From contig VBJK01000470.1 of assembly GCA_005879655.1 (NCBI GenBank), forward strand, positions 1,721 through 7,704: DNA of 5,984 nucleotides, given 5' to 3'. This document shows positions 1 to 5,583 of this stretch, piece by piece. Position 1 is the stretch's first letter. Each line of letters starts with the position of its first letter. The notes below the pieces were generated by a model that had not been told where the DNA came from, did no database searches, and saw only the letters and a program-made list of their open reading frames with translations. Both the position numbers and the translations under genes were made by a program. Source of the stretch: Chloroflexota bacterium. Lineage in GTDB: Bacteria > Chloroflexota > Ktedonobacteria > Ktedonobacterales > Ktedonobacteraceae.

Positions 1-197
1 AAGCCTATGCCTTGGATGAACAGATGCAGGACTTTCTGAGCAAGAGTAATCCCTGGGCCTTACGCGATATTGCCACACGCCTCTTTGAGGCTGCAACACG
101 CGGTTTGTGGAAACATCCTGCACCACAGCTATTGGATGCTTTGCGTGATGTTCTCTTGAGTACGGAAGCTGACATAGAAGCAAGGAGCGAGCCATGA
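1..197 (+). CDS. cobN: Cobaltochelatase large subunit, CobN-like, C-terminal end (5' partial)
   Basis: The open frame enters from the left edge (first whole codon at base 3) and ends at TGA 195-197, giving 64 residues. The segment with 'FLSKSNPWALRDIATRL' and 'RGLWKHP' is the conserved extreme C terminus of the CobN/BchH large chelatase family, where an 'NPWAL..IA.RL.EA..RGLW..P' pattern precedes a short Leu/Glu-rich helix. CobN is the large, corrin-binding subunit that, with an AAA+ ATPase complex, inserts cobalt into the corrin ring in cobalamin synthesis; BchH/ChlH is the magnesium paralogue. The tail favours CobN, but so short a piece cannot exclude a magnesium chelatase H subunit. The TTG at 12-14 is not a start, because the frame stays open and family-like upstream of it. 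The stop overlaps the next gene's ATG, so the two genes are probably co-transcribed and translationally coupled. Confidence 0.82.
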   Translation, partial: AYALDEQMQDFLSKSNPWALRDIATRLFEAATRGLWKHPAPQLLDALRDVLLSTEADIEARSEP

Positions 198-1048
198 AGC
201 GAAAGCAACAGACACCATCTTCTCTGCAACCAGATCCACCCTTCTCTCATCTGCGTCCCACTAGTGCATGGTACTGTTATCAAACTCGCACACGCCGCAA
301 GAGTAGCCCCTCGCTTGAGCAAGTCAGAGAAGGAGAGCGGCTAGCTGTCAGCGATATCAATTTCGTCGAGCATGAAACTGGCATGAATCAGCAGAGCCGC
401 ATCCTGGAGATTGGCTGCGCCTGGGGACGCCATAGCCTCGAATTAGCACGCCGTGGCTATCAACAGGTCGAGAGTCTGGATGTCTGCGAAGCACTTGTCA
501 CCACAGCACGAGAACGCGCCACAAAAGCTGGTGACACACTCAGCCTGCTGGCTCTTGACTATCTCGATTATCATACAGACACGCCTTTCGACATCATCTT
601 GTCACTCTACGACCGCAGTTGTCTGGGCCAGCCAGATAACGCTCAAGATCACAACAGCCTTCAGCATCTCGCACGTTTGCTCCAACCAGGAGGCCATCTC
701 GTCTTTGGGATCTGTGACTGGCCTCGCGATTTGCCACTGCCATCCCGCTCTTGGGAAGAAATAGAAGAGGGTTTTGAGTTACACGAGGTGCTCTCTGAGA
801 GAACAACCATGAAATGTACACATCGTACACTGCTTCTGCGCTCTGATGGAAGTCGAGAGATATATGAGTTGACGCGTATCCACTATGATCTTGCCCAAGT
901 GAGCACACTGCTCGCCAAGACGAACTTCCAACTAGTGAGCGCATATCATGCATTTGATCACGAGAGACCCTATGGATCTGAGAATGAAGGACTTGTCGTG
1001 GTAGCACAGCAACAAAAGTTGCCCATGCTAGACAGCCATAAAAGATGA
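194..1048 (+). CDS. Class I SAM-dependent methyltransferase
   Basis: This 284-residue protein has a Rossmann-type methyltransferase core. Motif I is 'LEIGCAWGRHS' (residues 71-81), binding S-adenosylmethionine. An acidic residue ends strand 2 (D96 in 'SLDVCEAL') and should contact the ribose. 'FDIILSLYD' (132-140) is the motif IV region, and 'LARLLQPGGHLVFGI' (159-173) is the typical post-motif strand. The first ~65 residues are a basic, Pro/Ser-rich extension, and there is no signal peptide or membrane segment, so it is probably cytoplasmic. The start is ATG 194, which overlaps the cobN-like stop (ATGA) and is preceded by AAGGAG at 182-187, six bases upstream. The substrate cannot be read from sequence. 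It is not a tetrapyrrole methylase of the CbiE/CobJ fold, and motif I (G-C-A-W-G) differs from the usual GxGxG of CbiT, so a role in corrin methylation is not supported. It could instead act on a small molecule made from the same operon. Confidence 0.85.
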   Translation: MKRKQQTPSSLQPDPPFSHLRPTSAWYCYQTRTRRKSSPSLEQVREGERLAVSDINFVEHETGMNQQSRILEIGCAWGRHSLELARRGYQQVESLDVCEALVTTARERATKAGDTLSLLALDYLDYHTDTPFDIILSLYDRSCLGQPDNAQDHNSLQHLARLLQPGGHLVFGICDWPRDLPLPSRSWEEIEEGFELHEVLSERTTMKCTHRTLLLRSDGSREIYELTRIHYDLAQVSTLLAKTNFQLVSAYHAFDHERPYGSENEGLVVVAQQQKLPMLDSHKR

Positions 1049-1133
1049 TAACGATTGCTGATCTTGTGAGAGATGCAGGATTTCTTGTGGAACAAGTAAT
1101 CTCATCATTTATCTCTAGTATAGCAGAAAACAG
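1049..1133. other. Short non-coding gap after the methyltransferase with a weak stem-loop
   Basis: No credible small gene is seen here. A nested stem can form: GAGAT (1070-1074) with ATCTC (1099-1103), enclosing CTTGT (1084-1088) with ACAAG (1092-1096). It is followed by ATCATTT, not a clean T run. It could help end the cobN-methyltransferase transcript, but the stem is short and I regard it as weak. Confidence 0.25.
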
Positions 1134-1164
1134 TTGGTAATTTCCCTCTCTTTTGTGCTATAGT
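1134..1164 (+). promoter_or_regulatory. Candidate promoter of the lanthipeptide precursor gene
   Basis: A TATAGT -10 box (1159-1164) is preceded by TGC, giving an extended -10 (TGCTATAGT). The best -35 candidate is TTGGTA (1134-1139), with a long 19-base spacer, which an extended -10 can tolerate. Transcription would begin near 1171 and leave a leader of about 100 bases before ATG 1275. The leader can form short stems such as AGCGA (1193-1197) with TCGCT (1214-1218). The GTGCTAT core also occurs at the candidate lanM promoter. This rests on the sequence match only. Confidence 0.5.
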
Positions 1165-1260
1165 GAATCAGCGTGTGGTTGCTTGATAAGGTAGCGAAAG
1201 GTTTTTGATCGTATCGCTCACATGGATAAATGTCTCTTACCTAACACTATGAAACGCAGA

Positions 1261-1266
1261 AAGGAG
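1261..1266 (+). promoter_or_regulatory. Ribosome binding site of the precursor gene
   Basis: AAGGAG lies eight bases before ATG 1275. It is a near-ideal Shine-Dalgarno match and settles the start of the precursor, since no competing start has a comparable site. Confidence 0.8.
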
Positions 1267-1274
1267 ACCTTCTC

Positions 1275-1613
1275 ATGACTCTTGCACAACAGCAATGGAA
1301 CGCAAAGCAATTACTCAGCCGAGCCATGAAAGACGAGGCATTCCGACAGGCGTTGCTGGCCAATCCCAAGACGCTCATTGAGCACGAACTGGGTGTCACT
1401 CTTCCCCAAGGTGTTACCATCCAGGTTCATGAGGAAACGCCGACCACCGTCCACCTCGTGCTGCCGCCGCGGGAGCTAGGTGCTTGGGAGGTGTCCGACG
1501 CCGACCTGGAGCCGTCCCTGGACAAGTTGGTTTGCAACCCAACTGGGGAAGATATGTATACGGACTGTCCTCCGTCCTCCAACCTTACGAACTGTCCTGG
1601 AAGTTGTGGGTGA
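1275..1613 (+). CDS. lanA: Lanthipeptide precursor with NHLP-type leader (LanA)
   Basis: This 112-residue peptide has the layout of a class II RiPP precursor. Residues 1 to ~65 match the nitrile-hydratase-like leader pattern: an amphipathic helix with 'DEAFRQALLANPKTLIEHELGVTLP', then 'VTIQVHEETPTTVHLVLPP'. The acidic stretch 'EVSDADLE' (72-79) is the usual end of such leaders. The C-terminal ~33 residues form the probable core. It holds Cys at 87, 98, 107 and 111 and dehydratable residues S81, T90, T96, S101, S102, T105 and S110, enough for several (methyl)lanthionine rings. C98 and C107 are each followed by Pro. The double-glycine cleavage motif common in these leaders is missing, so the leader/core boundary is uncertain. 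The facing LanM gene is the obvious modifying enzyme. The gene's 3' half is GC-richer than its 5' end. The NHLP and core assignment is by pattern recognition; the final structure and activity are unknown. Confidence 0.85.
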   Translation: MTLAQQQWNAKQLLSRAMKDEAFRQALLANPKTLIEHELGVTLPQGVTIQVHEETPTTVHLVLPPRELGAWEVSDADLEPSLDKLVCNPTGEDMYTDCPPSSNLTNCPGSCG

Positions 1614-1626
1614 CACACAACTTTTT
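1601..1626 (+). terminator. Possible intrinsic terminator overlapping the precursor stop codon
   Basis: AAGTTGTG (1601-1608) pairs perfectly with CACAACTT (1616-1623) around a 7-base loop that contains the TGA stop (1611-1613). A short T run (1622-1626) follows and is partly inside the stem. The geometry suits a Rho-independent terminator of the precursor transcript, but the stem is AT-rich and the T tract short, so read-through is likely. Confidence 0.45.
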
Positions 1627-1641
1627 GTCATCGAGCGCGAG

Positions 1642-1702
1642 GCGTGAGACGATTTTGCAAAAGCTCACGCGGAGTATTGCAAAAAGGCAACCCTCTTTTT
1701 GC
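1642..1702. repeat. Two successive small inverted repeats downstream of the precursor
   Basis: GCGTGAG (1642-1648) pairs with CTCACGC (1664-1670), with the 10-base palindrome TTTTGCAAAA (1653-1662) in the loop. A second stem follows: GCAAAAAG (1679-1686) with CTTTTTGC (1695-1702) around an 8-base loop. The second places a T run in its 3' arm and could act as a weak terminator in either direction. No gene is seen between 1614 and 1875. Confidence 0.45.
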
Positions 1703-1734
1703 TGCCGAAGCAGATGGCGTGCTCGTTAATCATC

Positions 1735-1791
1735 ACAGGGAGGAAGAGCTATCAAGTGCGTTATACTCACTTGATAGCTCTTCCTCCCTGT
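1735..1791. repeat. Perfect 24-bp inverted repeat between convergent genes
   Basis: Bases 1735-1758 are the exact reverse complement of 1768-1791, with a 9-base spacer (1759-1767). The transcript from either strand would fold into a very stable 24-bp hairpin. It sits between the 3' ends of the convergent precursor and lanM genes, the usual place for a bidirectional transcription stop or RNA 3'-end stabiliser. There is no T run on either side, so it is not a canonical intrinsic terminator. A small dispersed palindromic element is the alternative. Confidence 0.8.
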
Positions 1792-1875
1792 AATAGGCTT
1801 ATGAGCGCCATTGCTATTGATTGGTTCCCTTCCCGACTGAGCGCCTGACGGGGGCGTGGGGGAGCGGCGACGGCT

Positions 1876-4800
1876 TTACTCCCACAACAGCACCGATGGC
1901 AGCATCTCTGGATGCGCGATGCGCAAAAGCTCATATCCAATCCCCGCCGTCCCCTGAAAAAAACCTGGGCTAGAGACACCCTTGGGGAGCAGCGGGTGCA
2001 GGACAAATGTACCGCTCTCCTGTGCCCTTGCCACCATCTGCCAAGCCCATGTGCGGGCCACCTCAGCGAGATCGAGGCGCGAGAGCCTCCTGGCCGCCAC
2101 CAGCAAGACGTCTGCTCTCCCCAGGCTCCCACAGCATAGGTGATCTACACCCTGGACGCCTGTAGCTCGCGTGGTCCGTACAGCCACCTCAATATCCCTA
2201 CGAATGTCGTCGTTCTCCAGCACCGCCAGCCCACCGAGACGTCCCAGCGCAATTCCTGGGGCACCATGACACCAGCTCGTCATGAAGGCTGGCTGTTCAT
2301 CCATCCGCAAATCCGGCCAGTTACCCGCTTCCCGTACCAATACGCTGTCTTCATAGGCCATCCCTTCCTGAGCGGCGGCCAACACGTCCCCATCCCGCGT
2401 GACGGCATACAGCCGCAGCAAGGCGTACACGATGCCAGCCACGCCATGGGCAAAGCCAGTGAGCAGCTTGCCTTCGAGGGTTGGCCAGGCCCGGTAGCCC
2501 GCCGCACTCTCCGTTCTGCGCTGCAACAGGCGCTGGCCGCAGGTGACGGCGCGGTCCAAGACAACCTCGTCAGGTGAGACAGCATAGAAGGCGAGCAATC
2601 CCAGGAGTGCACCAGCGGCCCCCGCAATGATATCCAGGGCATTGTCGTCGGCGATGCGCTGAGCCGTGATGAGCCGCGCTGCTCGCCTAGCATCTTCAAG
2701 CAGGATCGGTTCATCCAGCCATTGGCTCACGCGTGTCAGCGCGTAGACTACCGAGCCAAGGCCAGCGGCACCGCCAATGCCCATATTCCTGGCCATACGA
2801 TTTCCGTAGTCGCGCAACGCCTGACGCAGTGGCTGCACAGCACCCAGGGCAAGCTCACGATAGCCTGCTCCACCAGTGACCTTTTCCACGGCGGCCAGGA
2901 ACAGAGCAACCCCACACGTCCCCCCATAGAGGTCGCAGCCTATCGGCTGGAACTGGAAGCGCTCGGTCTGAATCAGATAGTGAAGCCCGATCCAGGCCGC
3001 ACTGCCATCCGCCGCCCGAATGGCTCGTGCCGTCATCTGTTGGGCAATGGCCAGCGCCTGCCCCAGCAACTCGTCCGTGGTGGGCCGTCCTGCCTGGTTG
3101 CGGCTAGTATCGGCCTGCGGGCTGTGTCCGCTCGACGCAGGTGCCACATTGCGAGCCACGTGCGCCCACACGGAGCCTTGGATGAAAGCGACCTGTCGCT
3201 CCAGATCCTCGTCGCCCAGCGCTTGCAACTTGGCCACCACGCGTTCGAAACTCGGCTCCTGAAAACACGCCTCTATTTCCCGGCCATTTCCTACAATCAG
3301 GTCACGACTGCTCGTGCGGGCGGTGAAGAACGGAATATCTGCCTGCTCCATCGCCTGCCGCTCGGCTGCGAAGACGGACCACCAGCGTGATCGCTCCCCG
3401 TTGTCCCGTAAGGGACCCTCCAACGGAACAACGGCCCGGCCCAGCAGTTCCAGTTGCATGCTGCGGTCGGCACCGTTGCGCAGGTACCCGGGGTGAAGGA
3501 GTTTCTGAGCGAGTGAGAAGTAGACACGGGTGGTCCGGTAGACAAAGCGGACAGGCTTTCGAGCGAACTCGTACAGGGGACTCTCGGCTGCCAGCAGCGC
3601 CTCACGTTGGTCCAGCAGGAAGCGGTACATCTGCTGGAACCCTGCAACCACCTCTGCGGTATGCTCCTCCAGCGGCAGGAAGGTGCCATCCAGCATGGGC
3701 CGGTTTGCCTGCGCTCCCAGTTTGACTGGTCCATACTCCAGTGTCATCCGATCGGTGTTGATGTGCTCCCATCTGGGGACCGAAACGGTGCGTTCTTGCT
3801 CACCGCCACCACCCAGCCCGCTGACATCATAGGCCACACGTGCATCGTTGTGGATCTGCCAACTTGGCAGAAGCCCCGTGCGTAGCACAGAGTGCGCCAT
3901 CTGCTCGGTGGCGAGCACCTGTGCGCGTGCTCCCTCCCCTTCGTCCTCCAGGCGTGGGCGGTGATGCATCAGCGTTTCCAGGTCCACCAGGACGGGCTGC
4001 TCGCCACTGGCGATGAGGTTCTCGGAGTGACAGTCCGTCCCCTCAAGCGCGTAGATCAGGCACAGCAGCATCCCTGCACGCTGGTAGTAGCGTTGCGCTT
4101 CCTCACGGTCCCTGCACGGTTCGTGCTCCACGAACTCCACCCACCCATGGCTGGAGCGGTTGAGGACCTTGAGCACGCGAAGCGGCAGAGGGACACCTCG
4201 CTGGTTGCACCATGCCAGGAGCCAGGAATACGCCTCTTCCGTGCCCAGATCCTTTGGCTTGTAGACCACTTTGCCGCCTGACTCGAAGGCCAGTGCGATC
4301 ACCTGACGCCTGCCACGGTGCGCATCCGAGAGCGCGGGCTGGACGCTCATCACCCGGCCCAGTTCGCTCTCACCTCCGAATACCTGCTGCATCTCAGGCC
4401 GATCGGCAGCCAGCCGCTGTAGGAACTCGACCGTGGTCTCGACCCACAGATCGGTGATGGTGGCCAGCAACCGGGCGAGCACCGTGTACTCCTGGAAAAA
4501 GGCCGCCAACCCATCCTGACGTATGCGCTCGACAAAGTGTTGATAGCGCGTCCGGTCGTCCTCCTGCTGTGCCAGTTCTAACAGGCGTTCCAGCGGCGAC
4601 TGTGCTAGCGCACGCTCGATAGAAAATTCAAAGTAGAGAGCCTGTCCGGCATAGCCAGTCAAGGTCTGGAGCAGGCTGCGCTGCAAGGAGACGTGAGCCT
4701 GCTCACACAGGAGGTGATACGCCTTGCCCGCCTGGACCACACATCGTCGTCGCGCCAGGAGGACAAACGGCACGAGCACCTCTTCAAACGGGAAAAGCTT

Positions 4801-5175
4801 TTTGGCATCGAGGAAGGACAAGCGGTCTGCATCAGCTTGGCTCGCTCCCGCCTCATCAACTGGCAGGTGTGCGACCTGACATACTGCTTCATTGAGCGTC
4901 TCTGCCCATCGTGGCAGCGGCAGGCCCTCTGGCACGCGCACCATACCCAGAACGCGTCGTACCATGTCCTCGTCCAGACTCTCCCAGGCCAAGCGCCGCC
5001 GGAACTGTTCCCAGTCCCCGCCAGCGACAGCCTGGCACCAAGCCTCAAGTCGGGCCTTCACGGTCATCTCATTGGTCTGTACGTCGAAAGGCAAGAACCC
5101 CTTGACGAGACGTTCCTCAATAGGGCTGGCTGCTGCCACGATGGCGAGCAGGCCTTGTTGGGAAAAAGCCTTCAT
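1876..5175 (-). CDS. lanM: Class II lanthipeptide synthetase LanM with CCG zinc motif
   Basis: This 1,099-residue bifunctional enzyme dehydrates Ser/Thr in the precursor core by phosphorylation and elimination, then adds Cys thiols to form (methyl)lanthionine rings. Residues ~130-500 are the kinase-like DUF4135 dehydratase: 'VVYKPKDL' (K306), 'GTDCHSEN' (D381, H383, N386) and 'LVDLET' (D398, E400). 'RFVYRTTRVY' follows; R543 and T549 have the spacing of the CylM elimination pair. Residues ~719-1099 are a LanC-like alpha-toroid: 'DLYGGTCG' (748-755), 'DIIAGAAG' (D848), 'GFAHGVAG' (H910), 'SWCHGAPG' (C969), 'CCGSLGR' (C1014, C1015) and a terminal 'FFQGTAGIGYELL'. The zinc site is therefore probably three Cys, as in ProcM-like enzymes. 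I chose ATG 5175: GGTGGAAAG lies upstream and the protein then begins 'MKAFSQQG'. A GTG at 5223 in the same frame would add 16 unconserved-looking residues and lacks a ribosome site. Length is normal for LanM. It converges on the precursor gene. Confidence 0.95.
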   Translation of the reverse strand: MKAFSQQGLLAIVAAASPIEERLVKGFLPFDVQTNEMTVKARLEAWCQAVAGGDWEQFRRRLAWESLDEDMVRRVLGMVRVPEGLPLPRWAETLNEAVCQVAHLPVDEAGASQADADRLSFLDAKKLFPFEEVLVPFVLLARRRCVVQAGKAYHLLCEQAHVSLQRSLLQTLTGYAGQALYFEFSIERALAQSPLERLLELAQQEDDRTRYQHFVERIRQDGLAAFFQEYTVLARLLATITDLWVETTVEFLQRLAADRPEMQQVFGGESELGRVMSVQPALSDAHRGRRQVIALAFESGGKVVYKPKDLGTEEAYSWLLAWCNQRGVPLPLRVLKVLNRSSHGWVEFVEHEPCRDREEAQRYYQRAGMLLCLIYALEGTDCHSENLIASGEQPVLVDLETLMHHRPRLEDEGEGARAQVLATEQMAHSVLRTGLLPSWQIHNDARVAYDVSGLGGGGEQERTVSVPRWEHINTDRMTLEYGPVKLGAQANRPMLDGTFLPLEEHTAEVVAGFQQMYRFLLDQREALLAAESPLYEFARKPVRFVYRTTRVYFSLAQKLLHPGYLRNGADRSMQLELLGRAVVPLEGPLRDNGERSRWWSVFAAERQAMEQADIPFFTARTSSRDLIVGNGREIEACFQEPSFERVVAKLQALGDEDLERQVAFIQGSVWAHVARNVAPASSGHSPQADTSRNQAGRPTTDELLGQALAIAQQMTARAIRAADGSAAWIGLHYLIQTERFQFQPIGCDLYGGTCGVALFLAAVEKVTGGAGYRELALGAVQPLRQALRDYGNRMARNMGIGGAAGLGSVVYALTRVSQWLDEPILLEDARRAARLITAQRIADDNALDIIAGAAGALLGLLAFYAVSPDEVVLDRAVTCGQRLLQRRTESAAGYRAWPTLEGKLLTGFAHGVAGIVYALLRLYAVTRDGDVLAAAQEGMAYEDSVLVREAGNWPDLRMDEQPAFMTSWCHGAPGIALGRLGGLAVLENDDIRRDIEVAVRTTRATGVQGVDHLCCGSLGRADVLLVAARRLSRLDLAEVARTWAWQMVARAQESGTFVLHPLLPKGVSSPGFFQGTAGIGYELLRIAHPEMLPSVLLWE

Positions 5176-5250
5176 ATAAACTTTCCACCGCCTTTTTGTC
5201 TCATGGTTTTGGAACTTGGGCACGTTTTGACCAGTTCTGATCCCTCTTGC

Positions 5251-5372
5251 CTAGTGCAGAACCCCAGAACCTTTGGGGGAATGGGAGTATTTGGGGACAC
5301 CCCAAACCCCGAAAGGCGAGGCTTCGCCCCCTGCACCCCCAATCCCTACCACCTCTCGTGTTTCTGCACTAG
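5251..5372. repeat. GC-rich hairpin element bounded by 11-bp inverted repeats
   Basis: CTAGTGCAGAA (5251-5261) is exactly inverted as TTCTGCACTAG (5362-5372). Allowing one bulged C, the arms extend outwards by TTG/CAA plus C/G pairing. Inside are smaller stems: TTTGGGG-ACA-CCCCAAA (5290-5306), GGCGA (5315-5319) with TCGCC (5324-5328), and CCCCA (5262-5266) with TGGGG (5274-5278). GC-rich runs of this style ('GGCTTCGCCCCCTGCACCCCC') resemble the dispersed intergenic repeats I recall from Chloroflexota genomes. It may be a non-autonomous repeat inserted here; I see no clear target-site duplication. By the promoter call below it would lie wholly inside the lanM 5' leader. Confidence 0.65.
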
Positions 5373-5407
5373 CAAATGTGCCTCGAAAGAGAAAACCGTC
5401 TCTCCGT

Positions 5408-5435
5408 ATCATAGCACGCTTGTTTGAAATGGCAA
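5408..5435 (-). promoter_or_regulatory. Candidate lanM promoter
   Basis: Read on the minus strand, TTGCCA (5435-5430) is the -35 box, one mismatch from consensus. A 16-base spacer leads to TATGAT (5413-5408), which is preceded by TGC as an extended -10. Transcription would start near 5401, giving a leader of about 225 bases that includes the GC-rich hairpin element. No better candidate was found closer to the lanM start. Confidence 0.6.
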
Positions 5436-5450
5436 GCTCGACACCACTGC

Positions 5451-5479
5451 TTTACATATGTTATCCCACGATGTATATT
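5451..5479 (+). promoter_or_regulatory. Candidate promoter of the kinase gene
   Basis: TTTACA (5451-5456) and TATATT (5474-5479) are separated by exactly 17 bases, a good sigma-70-type match. A second TATAAT at 5481-5486 has no good -35 partner. Transcription would begin near 5486, leaving a leader of about 98 bases. Its -35 box lies 15 bases from the -35 box of the divergent lanM promoter candidate. Confidence 0.55.
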
Positions 5480-5491
5480 ATATAATTGAGG

Positions 5492-5534
5492 CAAAGCTTG
5501 CTTTGTCGAACAAAGAGCTTCAGGGGTAATTACC
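5492..5534 (+). promoter_or_regulatory. Overlapping hairpins and a 10-bp palindrome in the kinase leader
   Basis: CAAAGC (5492-5497) can pair with GCTTTG (5500-5505), while CTTTGT (5501-5506) can instead pair with ACAAAG (5510-5515). The two stems share bases and exclude each other. The perfect palindrome GGTAATTACC follows at 5525-5534. These could be operator half-sites or a small RNA switch ahead of the kinase gene; the sequence alone does not say which. Confidence 0.4.
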
Positions 5535-5583
5535 TATTTGAGCAATTTGACTGGGAGATTGCCAGAACAAACAGGAGACGCAT

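Larger units (their letters stand above)
5176..5583. other. Divergent control region between lanM and the kinase gene
   Basis: These ~400 bases hold no convincing gene. They contain the back-to-back promoter candidates for lanM (minus) and the kinase (plus), a GC-rich inverted-repeat element in the lanM leader, and small palindromes in the kinase leader, all listed separately. A 70-codon open frame at 5273-5485 translates the GC-rich repeat and has no family character. Confidence 0.7.

Noticed and set aside
1484..1729. 81-codon plus-strand frame overlapping the precursor core, considered as a second or frameshifted peptide
   Set aside because: It is out of frame with the precursor, Arg-rich with no leader-like start, and the precursor frame is intact with a good ribosome site.
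1767..2132. 121-codon minus-strand frame at the lanM 3' end
   Set aside because: It overlaps the cyclase domain in another frame and has a composition typical of an out-of-frame translation (many Cys, Arg and Trp).
2722..3390. 222-codon open frame on the plus strand inside lanM
   Set aside because: It lies wholly antisense to the dehydratase/cyclase junction of a clearly conserved LanM, has no recognisable domain, and long antisense frames are expected in GC-rich coding DNA.
5175..5223. GTG at 5223 as the lanM start
   Set aside because: The extra 16 residues do not look like LanM and there is no ribosome site upstream; ATG 5175 has a purine-rich site and a family-like N terminus. The choice is probable, not certain.
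4693..5427. 244-codon open frame on the plus strand over the lanM 5' end and leader
   Set aside because: It is antisense to conserved LanM coding sequence, then runs through the GC-rich repeat; the translation has no family features and no ribosome site was seen.
5273..5485. 70-codon open frame in the divergent control region
   Set aside because: Its first half is a translation of the GC-rich repeat (Pro/Thr-rich), and its end covers both promoter candidates.
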